64,000 nt of DNA. Origin: Acidimicrobiia bacterium (GTDB taxonomy: Bacteria; Actinomycetota; Acidimicrobiia; Acidimicrobiales; Poriferisodalaceae). Of this stretch, positions 42,561 to 54,025 are shown piece by piece. Location of the stretch: the NCBI GenBank assembly GCA_022822525.1, contig JAJEBN010000053.1, forward strand, positions 22,041-86,040, in the 5' to 3' direction. Both the position numbers and the translations under genes were made by a program. Numbering within the stretch: the stretch's first letter is position 1; each line of letters starts with the position of its first letter. The notes beneath the pieces were generated by a model. It was not told where the DNA came from. It saw nothing but the letters and a program-made list of their open reading frames with translations, and made no database searches.

Positions 42561-44426
42561 GTGCGGACGCACCGGTCGAAGAGCGAGATCTACGACTCGA
42601 TTCACGAGCGAGTACGAGACTCGGACCCGGAGGACATCTTGCCTGCGACTCTGAACCGCCAACTGATCGATTGGGTCGATCATTGGTCCGGCGTGCTGCG
42701 ACCCGACGCGGTGCACTGGTGCGACGGCTCCGAAGCCGAGTACGACCGGCTCTGCAGCCAGATGGTCGAGTCCGGGACGCTCATCGCGCTCGACTCCCGC
42801 ACCCGCCCCAACAGCTACCTCGCTCGCTCGGATCCGGCCGACGTCGCTCGGGTCGAGGACCGCACCTTCATCTGCAGCGAGCACGAGGTCGATGCGGGCC
42901 CCAACAACAACTGGCGCCAGCCCGACGAGATGCGCGAGGAGCTGCTGAAGCTCTTCGAGGGCTCCATGCGCGGCAGGACCATGTACGTCGTTCCCTTCTC
43001 GATGGGGCCGCTCGGCAGCCATATCGCCCACATCGGTGTCCAGCTCACCGATTCGCCGTATGTCGCGGCCTCGATGCGGATCATGACTCGCATGGGCCAG
43101 CCCGCGCTCGATGTGCTCGGCGACGGCGACTTCGTGCCGTGCGTCCATTCGCTCGGCGCGCCATTGGAACCGGATCAGCCAGATGTGCCGTGGCCGTGCG
43201 ACGCCGACCGCAAGTACATCGTCCACTACCCCGAGACACGCGAGATCTGGTCGTACGGATCCGGTTACGGCGGCAATGCCCTGCTGGGCAAGAAGTGCTT
43301 CGCACTGCGGATCGCCTCCACGATGGCTCGCGACGAGGGCTGGCTGGCCGAGCACATGCTGATCGTGGGCGTGACGCCCCCCGACGGCGAGACGGTCTAC
43401 GTGGCGGCGGCGTTCCCGTCGGCCTGCGGCAAGACGAACATGGCGATGATGATCCCGACGCTGCCCGGCTGGAAGGTGCGCACGATCGGCGACGACATCG
43501 CGTGGATGAAGTTTGGCGACGACGGCCGCCTGCACGCCATCAATCCCGAGGCCGGCATCTTCGGCGTCGCACCCGGCACAGGCGACGACACCAACCCGAA
43601 CGCGCTCGGCACGATGTGGGGCAACTGCATGTTCACCAATGTGGCGCAGACGCCCGACGGCGACGTCTGGTGGGAAGGGCTCACGCCTGAGCCGCCCGCA
43701 GGCATCATCGACTGGCGCGGCGACGAATGGTCGGCTTCGGGCGGCGCACCCGCGGCACACCCCAATGCCCGCTTCACGGCGCCCGCGGGGCAATGCCCCT
43801 CGATAGCGCCCGAGTGGGAGGACCCCGCCGGTGTTCCGATCTCCGCAATCCTGTTCGGCGGGCGGCGCGCCACCACGGTCCCCCTCGTGGTCGAAGCCTT
43901 CGACTGGGAGCACGGCGTGTTCCTGGGCTCGCAAATGTCCTCGGAGAAGACCGCTGCAGCGGCCGGGGCGGTGGGCGAAGTGCGGCGGGACCCGTTCGCG
44001 ATGCTGCCGTTCTGCGGGTACAACTTCGGCGACTACTTCCAGCACTGGCTGGATATCGGCGCGAAGCCCGGCACCCAGCTGCCGAAGCTCTACTACGTCA
44101 ACTGGTTCCGCAAGGACGACGACGGCAACTTCATCTGGCCCGGCTTCGGCGACAACTCCCGGGTGCTCAAGTGGGTGGCGGAGCGGATCGCAGGCCACGG
44201 AGAGGCGCTGCCGACGGCGATCGGTCTGGTGCCCCCGCCCGAAGCGCTCGACACCACCGGACTCGACCTCACCGACGCCGAGATCGAGACGCTGCTCAGA
44301 GTCGATGAAGACGACTGGCGGGCCGAGATCGACATGATCGAAGCGCACTACGCGACACTGGGCGAGCGTCTGCCGGCGGAGATGCGCAAGGAACTCGACC
44401 GCCTCGAGCAGCGACTCGGCTTCTGA
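42561..44426 (+). CDS. pckG: Phosphoenolpyruvate carboxykinase (GTP)
   Basis: Cytosolic gluconeogenic/anaplerotic enzyme interconverting oxaloacetate and PEP with GTP, 621 aa, normal length for the GTP class. Visible: [38 protein letters not shown] (substrate/Mn site), kinase P-loop [16 protein letters not shown], the metal-binding [25 protein letters not shown], and the mobile loop/guanine-binding [17 protein letters not shown]. The GTG at 42561 follows the cold-shock-like gene; the ribosome-binding site is weak, so coupling is possible. All catalytic motifs are present. Confidence 0.96.
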   Translation: MRTHRSKSEIYDSIHERVRDSDPEDILPATLNRQLIDWVDHWSGVLRPDAVHWCDGSEAEYDRLCSQMVESGTLIALDSRTRPNSYLARSDPADVARVEDRTFICSEHEVDAGPNNNWRQPDEMREELLKLFEGSMRGRTMYVVPFSMGPLGSHIAHIGVQLTDSPYVAASMRIMTRMGQPALDVLGDGDFVPCVHSLGAPLEPDQPDVPWPCDADRKYIVHYPETREIWSYGSGYGGNALLGKKCFALRIASTMARDEGWLAEHMLIVGVTPPDGETVYVAAAFPSACGKTNMAMMIPTLPGWKVRTIGDDIAWMKFGDDGRLHAINPEAGIFGVAPGTGDDTNPNALGTMWGNCMFTNVAQTPDGDVWWEGLTPEPPAGIIDWRGDEWSASGGAPAAHPNARFTAPAGQCPSIAPEWEDPAGVPISAILFGGRRATTVPLVVEAFDWEHGVFLGSQMSSEKTAAAAGAVGEVRRDPFAMLPFCGYNFGDYFQHWLDIGAKPGTQLPKLYYVNWFRKDDDGNFIWPGFGDNSRVLKWVAERIAGHGEALPTAIGLVPPPEALDTTGLDLTDAEIETLLRVDEDDWRAEIDMIEAHYATLGERLPAEMRKELDRLEQRLGF

Positions 44427-44474
44427 GCCGCCTGGTCGGCCCTGCAGCGGTTCCGGCCGTAGGACGCGTGCCCG

Positions 44475-44846
44475 TCAGTTGCCCAGGAACATGGCGCGGA
44501 TGGCGAGGCCCATGATGAACAGTGCGCCGAGGCCGAACAGCTCGTAGCGGCGGTGTTCGAGCTGCTGGCGGTACCCGATGACGAACGCGACCGCCACGGC
44601 GCAGCAGACCCCGTAGAACACGTGGAAGGCCGGCGCATCGACTGCGGCGACTCGCATGAGGATGACCCCGGCGGTGAGCTGGATGAACACCAGCACCCAC
44701 GCGCCGCCCAGCAGCCACCACAGGCTGCGCTGCCGCAGCGCGTGCCAGCGGATCGCGCCGAGCGCCCACAGCCCGGCCGCCCCGTTCGACAGCACCGTCG
44801 CCCAGCCCAGCGCCGTGTGGACCGTCGACCAGACATCGGCGCTCAT
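44475..44846 (-). CDS. Four-helix membrane protein of unknown function
   Basis: Protein of 123 aa with four predicted membrane helices: VWSTVHTALGWATVLSNGAA, RSLWWLLGGAWVLVFIQLTA, DAPAFHVFYGVCCAVAVAFV and ELFGLGALFIMGLAIRAMFL. Conserved His residues lie in helix 1 (VHTALGW) and helix 3 (FHVFYG), which could suggest haem or quinone binding, but no family was recognised. The ATG at 44846 begins the hydrophobic protein; upstream in-frame sequence is an imperfect direct repeat without coding character. It is the last gene of a leftward group and faces pckG. Confidence 0.7.
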   Translation of the reverse strand: MSADVWSTVHTALGWATVLSNGAAGLWALGAIRWHALRQRSLWWLLGGAWVLVFIQLTAGVILMRVAAVDAPAFHVFYGVCCAVAVAFVIGYRQQLEHRRYELFGLGALFIMGLAIRAMFLGN

Positions 44847-44910
44847 GTCGACTGGGCGGCGACTGGGCCTGACTGTCGCGCCGCTGACGCAGCGGCTGGG
44901 CCTGACAGTC

Positions 44911-45441
44911 TCACCGCTCACGCGGCGAGACGTGCTCGCTGAACAGGTGGATGAACATCAGGAGGTTCTGCGCGTCGCCATGGCCGTTCGCGAGGTTGAT
45001 CTCGCCGGGCCGGCGCGCTTCGGTCTCGCTCAGCTTCATGACGTCGAGGGCTCGCAGGAGCCCGACGGGTGCCCCGGCGGAGACCAGTTCGCTGATGTCT
45101 CGCACGAGGTGTCGGCCGCGCAGTCCTTGGGACTGGATGAGACTGCGCAGCAAGAGCCGTGCCAGCGCGCAGGCACTCGCCGGCGACACGTCGGCGACCG
45201 CGGCAGCCTCGTCGTACAGCGGGACGAGCTTGCGGTCGAGCCCCGGCGGGGCGCTGTGCTGCTCGGCGCGCCCGGTCGGGTCGCTGTGCTGTCCTGCGCG
45301 CCCTGGGGGGGCGCCGTGCTGTTCTGCGCGCCCTGAGGGGGCGCCGTGCTGTTCTGCGCGCCCTGAAGGGGCGCCGTAAGGATCAGGGCGCTCCGATTCG
45401 GGCGCCGGGACGGCTTGCGAACCTGGGTCAGGCGACGGCAC
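44911..45441 (-). CDS. DUF4145-like protein with N-terminal decapeptide repeats
   Basis: Protein of 176 aa. Residues ~12-68 consist of about four and a half repeats of a decapeptide like [10 protein letters not shown]. The C-terminal ~105 residues ([60 protein letters not shown]) match the pattern of DUF4145, a helical domain often attached to restriction or stress proteins, including the PGEI-x-L near the end. The role is unknown. The start overlaps the end of the CoA-transferase gene by 14 nt, so they are probably co-translated. Confidence 0.65.
   Translation of the reverse strand: MPSPDPGSQAVPAPESERPDPYGAPSGRAEQHGAPSGRAEQHGAPPGRAGQHSDPTGRAEQHSAPPGLDRKLVPLYDEAAAVADVSPASACALARLLLRSLIQSQGLRGRHLVRDISELVSAGAPVGLLRALDVMKLSETEARRPGEINLANGHGDAQNLLMFIHLFSEHVSPRER
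45244..45377. repeat. 30-nt minisatellite in the DUF4145-like gene
   Basis: Four to five 30-nt units of the CTGTTCTGCGCGCCCTGAGG type, with a few substitutions between units. In frame, encoding [14 protein letters not shown] decapeptides. Confidence 0.92.
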
Positions 45442-46585
45442 CGGTATCGCGCAGCTTCGTTATGTCGTCAGAGTCGTAACCGGCGATGGCCAGCACTTCA
45501 TCGGTGTGCTGGCCGGGATGCGCCGGAGGCCCCTGCACTGATTGGACGGTGCGGCTGAAGCGCGGCGACGGGCTCGGCTGGACCACGCCGGCCACCTCGC
45601 AGAACACGTCGCGATGGACATTGTGCGGATGCTGGGGTGCCTCTGCCAGGGTCAGCACCGGGGCGAAACACACATCGGTGGCGTCCATGATCTCGCACCA
45701 CTCGTCACGGGTCTTCGACCTGAAGACCTCCGCGATCCGCTCCTTCTGATGCGGCCAGCCGCTGCGCGAATGCTGATTGGCGAATTCAGGGTCCTCGTCG
45801 AGGCCGGTGAGGCGCAGCAGCTCGGCGTAGAACTGCGGCTCGATCGACCCGACTGAGATGTAGTTGCCGTCGGCGCACTGGTACACGTCGTAGAAGTGGC
45901 TGCCGGTGTCGAGCAGGTTCGTGCCGCGCTCGTCGTTCCAGACGCCGAGCGCCCGCATCGAGTGGAACATGGCCATGAGCGTCGCGGCGCCGTCGACCAT
46001 CGCTGCGTCGATCACCTGGCCCTCGCCCGAGCGCTGCGACTCGAACAGGGCGCACGCCACGCCGAACGCCAGCAGCATGCCGCCCCCGCCGAAGTCGCCC
46101 ACCAGGTTCAGCGGCGCGATCGGCGGTTCTCCCTTGCGACCGATGGGATCGAGCGCACCGGCCAGCGCGATGTAGTTGATGTCGTGGCCGGCGCCCATCG
46201 CATACGGCCCCTCCTGGCCCCAGCCGGTCATCCGGCCGTAGACCAGCTTCGGGTTGCGTGCAAGACACTCGTCGGGTCCGATGCCGAGTCGCTCCATGAC
46301 CCCAGGGCGGAAGCCCTCGATGAGCGCGTCGGAGTGCTCCACCAGCCGCAGCAGCGCTTCGACGCCGTCGGGGTTCTTGAGGTCGAGGCCGATCGACGAG
46401 CGTCCGCGGGCGAGCACGTCGATCGGCGGGGTGTCAGGGTCGCGGTCGCGCACCCTGGCCGAGCGGTCGATACGGATGACCTCGGCTCCCATGTCCGAGA
46501 GCATCATCCCGCAGAACGGCCCGGGGCCGATGCCCTGCAACTCGATGATGCGAACGCCTGCCAGCGGTCCTGTGCCCATCGTCAC
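45428..46585 (-). CDS. CaiB/BaiF-type CoA-transferase, probably alpha-methylacyl-CoA racemase
   Basis: Family III CoA-transferase fold protein, 385 aa. It starts [20 protein letters not shown], continues [74 protein letters not shown] and [20 protein letters not shown]. The GIGPGPF start and the [11 protein letters not shown] motif are typical of alpha-methylacyl-CoA racemase (the Mcr/AMACR branch), with Asp of GHD as a catalytic residue. It would epimerise 2-methyl-branched acyl-CoAs. Start ATG at 46585 or two codons later. The BtuF-like gene lies 43 nt upstream on the same strand. Confidence 0.88.
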   Translation of the reverse strand: MTMGTGPLAGVRIIELQGIGPGPFCGMMLSDMGAEVIRIDRSARVRDRDPDTPPIDVLARGRSSIGLDLKNPDGVEALLRLVEHSDALIEGFRPGVMERLGIGPDECLARNPKLVYGRMTGWGQEGPYAMGAGHDINYIALAGALDPIGRKGEPPIAPLNLVGDFGGGGMLLAFGVACALFESQRSGEGQVIDAAMVDGAATLMAMFHSMRALGVWNDERGTNLLDTGSHFYDVYQCADGNYISVGSIEPQFYAELLRLTGLDEDPEFANQHSRSGWPHQKERIAEVFRSKTRDEWCEIMDATDVCFAPVLTLAEAPQHPHNVHRDVFCEVAGVVQPSPSPRFSRTVQSVQGPPAHPGQHTDEVLAIAGYDSDDITKLRDTGAVA

Positions 46586-46628
46586 TCCCGATCTCGAGGT
46601 TTGTTCGGTGGTTGATCCGCTGGCAACG

Positions 46629-47393
46629 CTACTGCGCGCCGGCGCGAGCCTCCCCGGCCGTGCCGGCCGGCGGCGTCGGGCTCCCCAGCGCCTGCTCGAC
46701 GGCGTCCGCCACGCGCCGGACGGCGGCGGGTGTGCGGATCCCCCACCAAAACAGGTCCTGACCGTCGATGAGATGCACCGGGCCGTACGCGCCGAGCTCG
46801 TCGAGATGGCGGCGGTGCCACGGGTACGGCTCGGTGGGCGCGAGCACCACGTCGATGGATTCGCTCGCTAGGTCGGCTTCGTCCAGCGTCGGGTACGCGT
46901 CGGGCCGATCGCCGAAGGCCACCTCCAGACCGCAGTAGGCCAGCAGGGTCGCGCCGTAGGTCCGGGCGCCGATCGACATGAGGGGGCGGCGCCAGATCGG
47001 CACGAACACACGCACCCGCTCGTCTGCCCCGTCCCGGTGGCGCAGCGGCGGCAGGTCCGAGCGTCCCGGCAGCGGCTCGGGCTGCCAGTCGACACCGATC
47101 CGCTCTGCCAGGCGCGTCAATTCCGGCTCGACGTCGTCGAGCGAGGCGATGTGCAGCACCTCGACCTCGATGCCGGCGTTCACCAGAGCCTCGAAGTCGG
47201 GGCGCCGGTTCTCTTCGCGGTCCACGACGACGAGGTCAGGTGCCAGGTCCGCGATGGCGGCGATGTCGGGGTTCTTGGTGCCGCCGACGTGAGGCAGGTC
47301 CTCACGCTCGCAGTAGCGGGTGCACGCCACCGGGTCAACACCCCACGCCGCCAGCGTCTCGGTGGCGCTCGGAACCAGGCTGATCACCCGCAC
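46629..47393 (-). CDS. Cytosolic BtuF-like metal-chelate-binding protein (PF01497 fold) without signal peptide
   Basis: Protein of 254 aa with the helical-backbone periplasmic binding fold: [80 protein letters not shown] and [20 protein letters not shown]. The protein begins directly with the domain, without a signal peptide or lipobox, so it is predicted to be cytosolic. No ABC permease or ATPase for siderophore/cobalamin is nearby. Related soluble homologs exist in actinobacteria with no proven role. It may be an intracellular cobalamin or metal-chelate binder. Confidence 0.78.
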   Translation of the reverse strand: MRVISLVPSATETLAAWGVDPVACTRYCEREDLPHVGGTKNPDIAAIADLAPDLVVVDREENRRPDFEALVNAGIEVEVLHIASLDDVEPELTRLAERIGVDWQPEPLPGRSDLPPLRHRDGADERVRVFVPIWRRPLMSIGARTYGATLLAYCGLEVAFGDRPDAYPTLDEADLASESIDVVLAPTEPYPWHRRHLDELGAYGPVHLIDGQDLFWWGIRTPAAVRRVADAVEQALGSPTPPAGTAGEARAGAQ

Positions 47394-47427
47394 GACGGCA
47401 GGCTAACGAAGGTCTAGTTTCGCCTCG

Positions 47428-49356
47428 ATGAGTGATCAGGCGGAGGCTCCGGCCGATGCCCCGTTGGGGGGTGAGGCGCTGCCGGCAGACGACGGGCTCG
47501 ACGCCGCGCAGCGTGCCGCCGTGCGCTCGCCCGCTGCAGCTCTGCTGGTGGTGGCCGGTCCGGGAAGCGGCAAGACACGCGTGCTCACCCAGCGCATCGC
47601 CTGGCGGGCCGCCACCGCCTCGATGCAGGCACGACGGGCCGTGGCAGTGACGTTCACCCGCCGGGCCGCGACCGAGCTCAGCTCACGCCTGCGGCAGCTC
47701 GACGTGGACGACATGGGACCGGTCGGCACGTTTCACTCGCTCGCGCTCTCGCAGCTTCGCCAGCACGACATCGATCACGGTCGCGCCGAGCGCAAGATCC
47801 TGCCGAACCGATCCGCGCTGAGCGGCGCGCTGGCCGAGCACCTCCAGCGCACGTTCGGGCACCGGCCGCCGGTCACGGTGGCAACCGCCCTGCGGGAGAT
47901 CGACTGGGCCAAGGCCAGCGACCTGTCGGCGGCCGAGTACCGGGACGGTCCCGCGACGCGCCGACTCGGACCCGACGCCGGCGCGGCCGCAGCCGAGCTG
48001 TACCGCCATTTCGAGCGCACCAAGGGCCGTCGCCGACTGCTGGACTTCGACGACGTGCTCGCCGAGTGCACCCAGCTCATGCGCTCCGACGAGCACTTCG
48101 CCGCGGCGCAGCGCTGGATGGGGCGGCACTTCTTCGTCGACGAGTTCCAGGACCTCAACCGTCTGCAGTGGAATCTGCTGTGGGAATGGCTCGGCGGAGC
48201 TGAGGCCGTGCACGGCGGGGCTGCCGACATCTGTGCCGTCGGCGATGCCGACCAGGCGATCTACAGCTGGAACGGCGCTGACAGCCGGTACATCGCTGAG
48301 TTCGAACGCCATTTCCCGGGGGCGCAGATCGTCCGGCTCGAACTCAACTACCGCAGCCACCCGTCGCTGGTCGCCTCGGCCACAGCCGTCATGTCCGGCG
48401 ACGGCGAATCCGGCGATGCCGGTGCGTCTCATGCAGGCGGCCACCTGCAGACCCCGGCGCGGCCGCACGAGACCGGTCCCGCGCCGACCGTGACGGCCTT
48501 CGACGATGCCGAGGCCGAGGCTGCGGGCATCGCTCGGTGGGTTGCCGATCGTCACATCGGCGGGGTGCGCTGGGACTCGTTCGGCGTCCTCGCCCGCACG
48601 AACGCCCAGCTCACCGATATCGCCGCGGCACTTGATGCTCGCGCCATCCCCTGCCGCCTGGGCGGGCGGCGAAGCCCGTTCCTGCAGCTTCCTGCCGTCG
48701 TGCAGTTGCTGGAGGGCTTTCGCACCGCCGGCGAGCGCTTCCCGACTGCGGTCGAGGACGCGCGCGCTGACGCGCTCGATGCTGCGCCGGGCGAGCGGCT
48801 CGAACCGGTGCTGGCGCGAGTGCTCGACCTCGCCGATGCCTATCTCGCCGAGATGTCCCGAAGCCGAGGCCGCACATCAGGTCGCACACCCGATCGCAGC
48901 GGGCCCACCGGTGAGGGATTCGCTGCCTGGCTTGACCTGCTGTCGGCCAACGACCGCGAACTGACCGCCGACCTGCTCGACAGCGATCGCTGGGGCACCC
49001 CCTTCGACTCCGCTGACGGGGCCGTGACGCTTGCGACCTTCCATGCCGCCAAGGGCCTGCAGTGGCATCACGTCGTGATCGCGGGCGCTGAGGACGGACT
49101 CGTGCCCCTGCGCCGCGGCGACCCTGAGGAACGGCGCCTGTTCTATGTCGCTGTCTCCCGGGCCGTGCGCACGCTGCATCTCACGTGGGCACGTCACCGA
49201 TCAGGGCGTGGCGCCACGGGCAGGCTTCGCAGCCCTTCGCCATGGCTGGCCCAGATCGCCGCAGCCACCGCGGAGCCACCGCCGCTGTCGGCTGACGACG
49301 CCACCTCCGCCGTCGCCGCCGCACGCGCGGCGCTCGATGCAACCCGGCAGTCCTGA
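47428..49356 (+). CDS. UvrD/Rep-type superfamily 1 DNA helicase
   Basis: ATP-dependent 3'-5' DNA helicase, 642 aa. Motifs in order: LVVAGPGSGKTRVLTQRIAW (Walker A), AVTFTRRAATELSSRL, GTFHSLALSQLR, FFVDEFQDLNRLQW, CAVGDADQAIYSWNGAD, ELNYRSHPSLV, ATFHAAKGLQWHHVVIAGAE and RRLFYVAVSRAVRTLHL. It is shorter than UvrD/PcrA (~720-780) and resembles actinobacterial UvrD2, but no C-terminal HRDC domain was seen, so the subgroup is left open. Divergent from the BtuF-like gene with 34 nt between starts, so promoters overlap. Confidence 0.92.
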   Translation: MSDQAEAPADAPLGGEALPADDGLDAAQRAAVRSPAAALLVVAGPGSGKTRVLTQRIAWRAATASMQARRAVAVTFTRRAATELSSRLRQLDVDDMGPVGTFHSLALSQLRQHDIDHGRAERKILPNRSALSGALAEHLQRTFGHRPPVTVATALREIDWAKASDLSAAEYRDGPATRRLGPDAGAAAAELYRHFERTKGRRRLLDFDDVLAECTQLMRSDEHFAAAQRWMGRHFFVDEFQDLNRLQWNLLWEWLGGAEAVHGGAADICAVGDADQAIYSWNGADSRYIAEFERHFPGAQIVRLELNYRSHPSLVASATAVMSGDGESGDAGASHAGGHLQTPARPHETGPAPTVTAFDDAEAEAAGIARWVADRHIGGVRWDSFGVLARTNAQLTDIAAALDARAIPCRLGGRRSPFLQLPAVVQLLEGFRTAGERFPTAVEDARADALDAAPGERLEPVLARVLDLADAYLAEMSRSRGRTSGRTPDRSGPTGEGFAAWLDLLSANDRELTADLLDSDRWGTPFDSADGAVTLATFHAAKGLQWHHVVIAGAEDGLVPLRRGDPEERRLFYVAVSRAVRTLHLTWARHRSGRGATGRLRSPSPWLAQIAAATAEPPPLSADDATSAVAAARAALDATRQS

Positions 49357-49400
49357 GGGCCGCGCCGACGCCTCGACGCTCAACCGGCCGTGCGGTTCGC

Positions 49401-50174
49401 TCAGAGCGCCAAGTCGACGAAAACCGGGGTGTGATCCGAGGGCTTGTTGCCCTTGCGGGCATTGCGGTCGATGAGGCAGAACTGCGTTGCATCGACCACC
49501 GTGTCGGTGCCCAGCAACAAGTCGATGCGCATGCCGTGGCGCTTGTAGAAGGCACCGTCGCGGTAGTCCCACCAGCTGAACAGCCCGTCGGCGTCGTAGT
49601 GCTCACGGAAGACGTCGGTCAGCCCCCAGTCGCAGACAGCCGCTATGGCGTCTCGCTCACGGCCGGTGACGTGCGTGCGCGGTTCGGGATTCTCAGGATC
49701 CCACACGTCCCGGTCGTCGGGGCACACGTTGAAATCGCCGCCGACCAGCACCGGCTCGGCGGGATCGCACGTGGCCTCGAGGTGAGCGCGCAGGCGACCG
49801 AGCCAGTCCAGCTTGTAGTGGTAGTGCTCGTGGTCGACGGCGCGGCCATTGGGCACATACACCGAACTCACGGTGACCCCGCCGCAGCGGGCCGAGATGA
49901 TCCGTGCGTCGGGGTCAGGCTCACGGCCGTCGGCGAAGCCGGCAACCGGCTCCTCGATCCCGACAGTCGACAGGATCGCCACACCGTTCCAGCGACCCTC
50001 GCCATGGTGCACCGATGCATAGCCCTGCGCCTCGAAGTGCAGGTGCGGGAACTGCTCGTCGGCCATCTTGGTCTCCTGCAGCAGCAGCACGTCCGGCTCG
50101 GCGCAGTCGAGCCACTCGTCGACGCGCTCCAGCCGGGCGTTGAGGCTGTTGACGTTCCACGTGGCAATCCGCAC
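49401..50174 (-). CDS. xthA: Exodeoxyribonuclease III (AP endonuclease)
   Basis: Base-excision repair AP endonuclease/3'-phosphodiesterase, 257 aa. Motifs: VRIATWNVNSLNARLERVDE, PDVLLLQETKMADEQFP (metal Glu), VSSVYVPNGRAVDHEHYHYK, PVLVGGDFNVCPDDRDVWDP, YKRHGMRIDLLLG and the terminal PSDHTPVFVDLAL (catalytic Asp-His). The GTG at 50174 begins at the conserved RIATWN; in-frame sequence upstream overlaps ettA territory and was rejected. Convergent with the UvrD-type gene. Confidence 0.95.
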   Translation of the reverse strand: MRIATWNVNSLNARLERVDEWLDCAEPDVLLLQETKMADEQFPHLHFEAQGYASVHHGEGRWNGVAILSTVGIEEPVAGFADGREPDPDARIISARCGGVTVSSVYVPNGRAVDHEHYHYKLDWLGRLRAHLEATCDPAEPVLVGGDFNVCPDDRDVWDPENPEPRTHVTGRERDAIAAVCDWGLTDVFREHYDADGLFSWWDYRDGAFYKRHGMRIDLLLGTDTVVDATQFCLIDRNARKGNKPSDHTPVFVDLAL

Positions 50175-50250
50175 GCCACGGACGCTAACGGCTGCGCCCT
50201 GTGCTCTCCGCTCGAGCTCGCTTTGCTCGCGGGCCCCTCGGGCCCAGGGC

Positions 50251-51951
<1,701 letters not shown>

Positions 51952-51984
51952 CAGCGCATCGCCATCGCCGTCAGGATGCGCCGG

Positions 51985-52698
51985 TCATCGCAGACCGAAG
52001 CCGACGAGTGCTTCGAGCTCACGCAGGGCTTGGTCGGGATCGGTCACCTTGATCGCTGCCATGCCCATCGCAGCGGCGGGCTTGCAGTTGATGCCGAGAT
52101 CGTCGAGGTACGCCGTGCGCGCCGGGTCGATGCCGAGCCGGGCACACGCCAGCTCGTAGATGCGCGGGTCGGGCTTGCGCAAGCCCACCACGGACGACTC
52201 GATCACGACGCCGAACAGCTTCATCACCTCGGCGATGGCCGCAGCGGTGGCGGCATCGCGAGCCATGCCGGCGCCCTGGCCCGTCCTCACGTTGTTGGTG
52301 ATGCACCCCACTGGCAGCCGTGCCGCGAGGATCTCCAGCGCTCGCACCATCTGGGGGCGCAGCCCGCCGCTGAGGCATGCCAGCACCTGAGCGCCGGACA
52401 TCTCGTGTCCCCGGTCGGCAGCTTCTGCTTCGAACAGCTCGGCGAATTCGTCGACACTGACCTCGCTGCGCTCGAGTCGTGCCCATGCGTTGGTGTCGGG
52501 GTTGGTGGCGTTGATCTGCCGGATGGTGTCGCGCGGCACACCGATGCGGTCCTCGTAGCGGTTGAACGCTTCGAACGGGCTCTCGGTGATGACTCCGCCG
52601 AAGTCGAACAGCACGGCGTTCACGGCCGCCGGCGCCGGCTGACCGCCCCGCCCGGAGGGCGGCGACGGGTCGGCTGCGGACGGCGGGTCCTCGGACAC
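51985..52698 (-). CDS. HAD-superfamily hydrolase (ACAD10/epoxide-hydrolase-N-like)
   Basis: Protein of about 237 aa with the HAD fold: nucleophile motif AVLFDFGGVITESPFEAFNR, cap region RQINATNPDTNAWARLERSE, motif II CITNNV, and motifs III/IV VVGLRKPDPRIYELACARLG and TAYLDDLGINCKPAAAMGMA. The second Asp of DxD is Gly here (DFGGV), as in several HAD-IA hydrolases that are not classical phosphatases. The NATNPDTNAWARLERSE stretch is characteristic of the ACAD10/soluble-epoxide-hydrolase-N subgroup. The GTG at 52698 is a working start; another at 52623 lies immediately before the fold. Substrate unknown. Confidence 0.85.
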   Translation of the reverse strand: MSEDPPSAADPSPPSGRGGQPAPAAVNAVLFDFGGVITESPFEAFNRYEDRIGVPRDTIRQINATNPDTNAWARLERSEVSVDEFAELFEAEAADRGHEMSGAQVLACLSGGLRPQMVRALEILAARLPVGCITNNVRTGQGAGMARDAATAAAIAEVMKLFGVVIESSVVGLRKPDPRIYELACARLGIDPARTAYLDDLGINCKPAAAMGMAAIKVTDPDQALRELEALVGFGLR

Positions 52699-52870
52699 GG
52701 CTCGGCACGCTATCCGGGCCGCTGTGGCGGCGGGCGCGAGCGGCGGAGGTCCGCAGCGAGCAGCACGTGGCCGGCCCATTCGCCGAAGAAATCGCGCGCC
52801 AAGTGCCATAAGTCGCGCGCAACGCGCGAATATCCACCAAGCTCGCGCGGACGTTCGCTAGGGTCCCGCC

Positions 52871-53146
52871 ATGGCCACGGACTCACCGACGTCGGCATCG
52901 CCAACTTCGACCGAAGCACCCGCGAAGAAGAAACGGTGGACGAGCAGGGCTGTCTGCAGGACTGTCGACGCAGGCAACTCCGCGTATTGCGCCGTTTGCG
53001 ACGAACTCATCAAATTCCGGGCACGTATCCGTGCAGAGCAGATCATCTGCAACGTGTACGTGAAGAACCGCTGGGATCGCGTCGAGCACTACCACCCGGA
53101 GTGCTACGAACAGGCGGGCAGCCCCTATGGGGAGCCCAAGGGCTGA
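52871..53146 (+). CDS. Small Cys/His-rich protein of unknown function
   Basis: Protein of 91 aa. A Thr/Ser/Ala/Lys-rich N-terminus (TEAPAKKKRWTSRAVCRT) precedes a compact C-terminal part with YCAVCDELIKFRARIRAEQI, NVYVKNRWDRVEHYHPECYE and GSPYGEPKG. The CxxC and the later H-x-x-x-C look like one zinc site, perhaps with nucleic-acid binding because of the basic residues. No named family was recognised, though its composition fits a genuine gene. Weak ribosome-binding site. The region just upstream (52811-52828) carries the inverted repeat TCGCGC/GCGCGA. Confidence 0.62.
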   Translation: MATDSPTSASPTSTEAPAKKKRWTSRAVCRTVDAGNSAYCAVCDELIKFRARIRAEQIICNVYVKNRWDRVEHYHPECYEQAGSPYGEPKG

Positions 53147-53187
53147 CCCTTCGGGCTGCTCAGGCCCCAGCGAGGCGTGCCCGCGGG

Positions 53188-53967
53188 CTACAGCACCTGG
53201 CTCAGGAACAGCTTGGTCCGCTCTTCGGTCGGATCGGTGAAGAAGTGGTGGGGCGTGCCCACCTCGACGATCTCGCCGCCCTCCATGAAGATGACGCGGT
53301 CCGCTACCTCGCGGGCAAAGCCCATCTCGTGGGTCACGACCATCATGGTCATGCCCGAGCGCGCCAGCTCCTCCATGACATCGAGCACTTCCTTGATCAT
53401 CTCGGGATCGAGCGCCGAGGTCGGCTCGTCGAACAGCATCACGCGCGGCTCCATCGCGAGCGCACGGGCGATGGCGACGCGCTGTTGCTGACCGCCCGAG
53501 AGCTGACCGGGGAACTTCTCGGCCTGCTCGGGAATGCCGACGCGCTCAAGCAGCGCCGCCGCCAGCTCCTCGGCTTCGGGACGCGATTTCTTGCGCACCC
53601 AGATGGGCGCCAGCGTGATGTTGTCGACCACCGTCAGGTGAGGGAAGAGGTTGAACTGCTGGAACACCATGCCGACCTCGGAGCGGATCTTCTCGATGTT
53701 GCGCAGGTCATTGGTGAGCTCGATGCCATCGACGATGATCTGACCGTTCTGGTGGGCCTCCAACCGATTGATGCAGCGGATCCAGGTGCTCTTGCCCGAG
53801 CCCGACGGCCCCAGCACCACCACGATCTCCTGCTCCTTGATGGTCGCTGTGATGCCGCTGAGCGCCTGAAAGTCGCCGAACCACTTGTCGACGTCGCGGC
53901 AGACGATCATGTCGTCTCGCGCTGCGAGCTCCTCGGATACGGCGACGGTTGCGTCGCTGATGCTCAC
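53188..53967 (-). CDS. aapP: Polar amino acid ABC transporter ATP-binding protein (AapP/GlnQ type)
   Basis: Cytosolic ATPase of a polar amino acid importer, 259 aa. Motifs: [40 protein letters not shown] (Walker A), [20 protein letters not shown] (Q-loop), [20 protein letters not shown] (signature), [20 protein letters not shown] (Walker B) and [20 protein letters not shown] (His switch). The GTG at 53967 has a GGGGAG site 6 nt upstream. Last gene of the aapJ-aapQ-aapM-aapP set. Confidence 0.93.
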   Translation of the reverse strand: MSISDATVAVSEELAARDDMIVCRDVDKWFGDFQALSGITATIKEQEIVVVLGPSGSGKSTWIRCINRLEAHQNGQIIVDGIELTNDLRNIEKIRSEVGMVFQQFNLFPHLTVVDNITLAPIWVRKKSRPEAEELAAALLERVGIPEQAEKFPGQLSGGQQQRVAIARALAMEPRVMLFDEPTSALDPEMIKEVLDVMEELARSGMTMMVVTHEMGFAREVADRVIFMEGGEIVEVGTPHHFFTDPTEERTKLFLSQVL

Positions 53968-54025
53968 GTTGTTCTCCCCTTGGGCTCGTGGCTGAATGCG
54001 CACGCCGAAGCGACCGAGGACTGCG

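Noticed and set aside
42525..44348. Long minus-strand open frame (607 codons) opposite pckG
   Set aside because: Antisense shadow of a clearly functional enzyme gene.
44847..44910. N-terminal extension of the four-helix membrane protein
   Set aside because: The upstream in-frame stretch is an imperfect ~26-nt direct repeat with no hydrophobic or conserved character; the ATG at 44846 begins the membrane protein.
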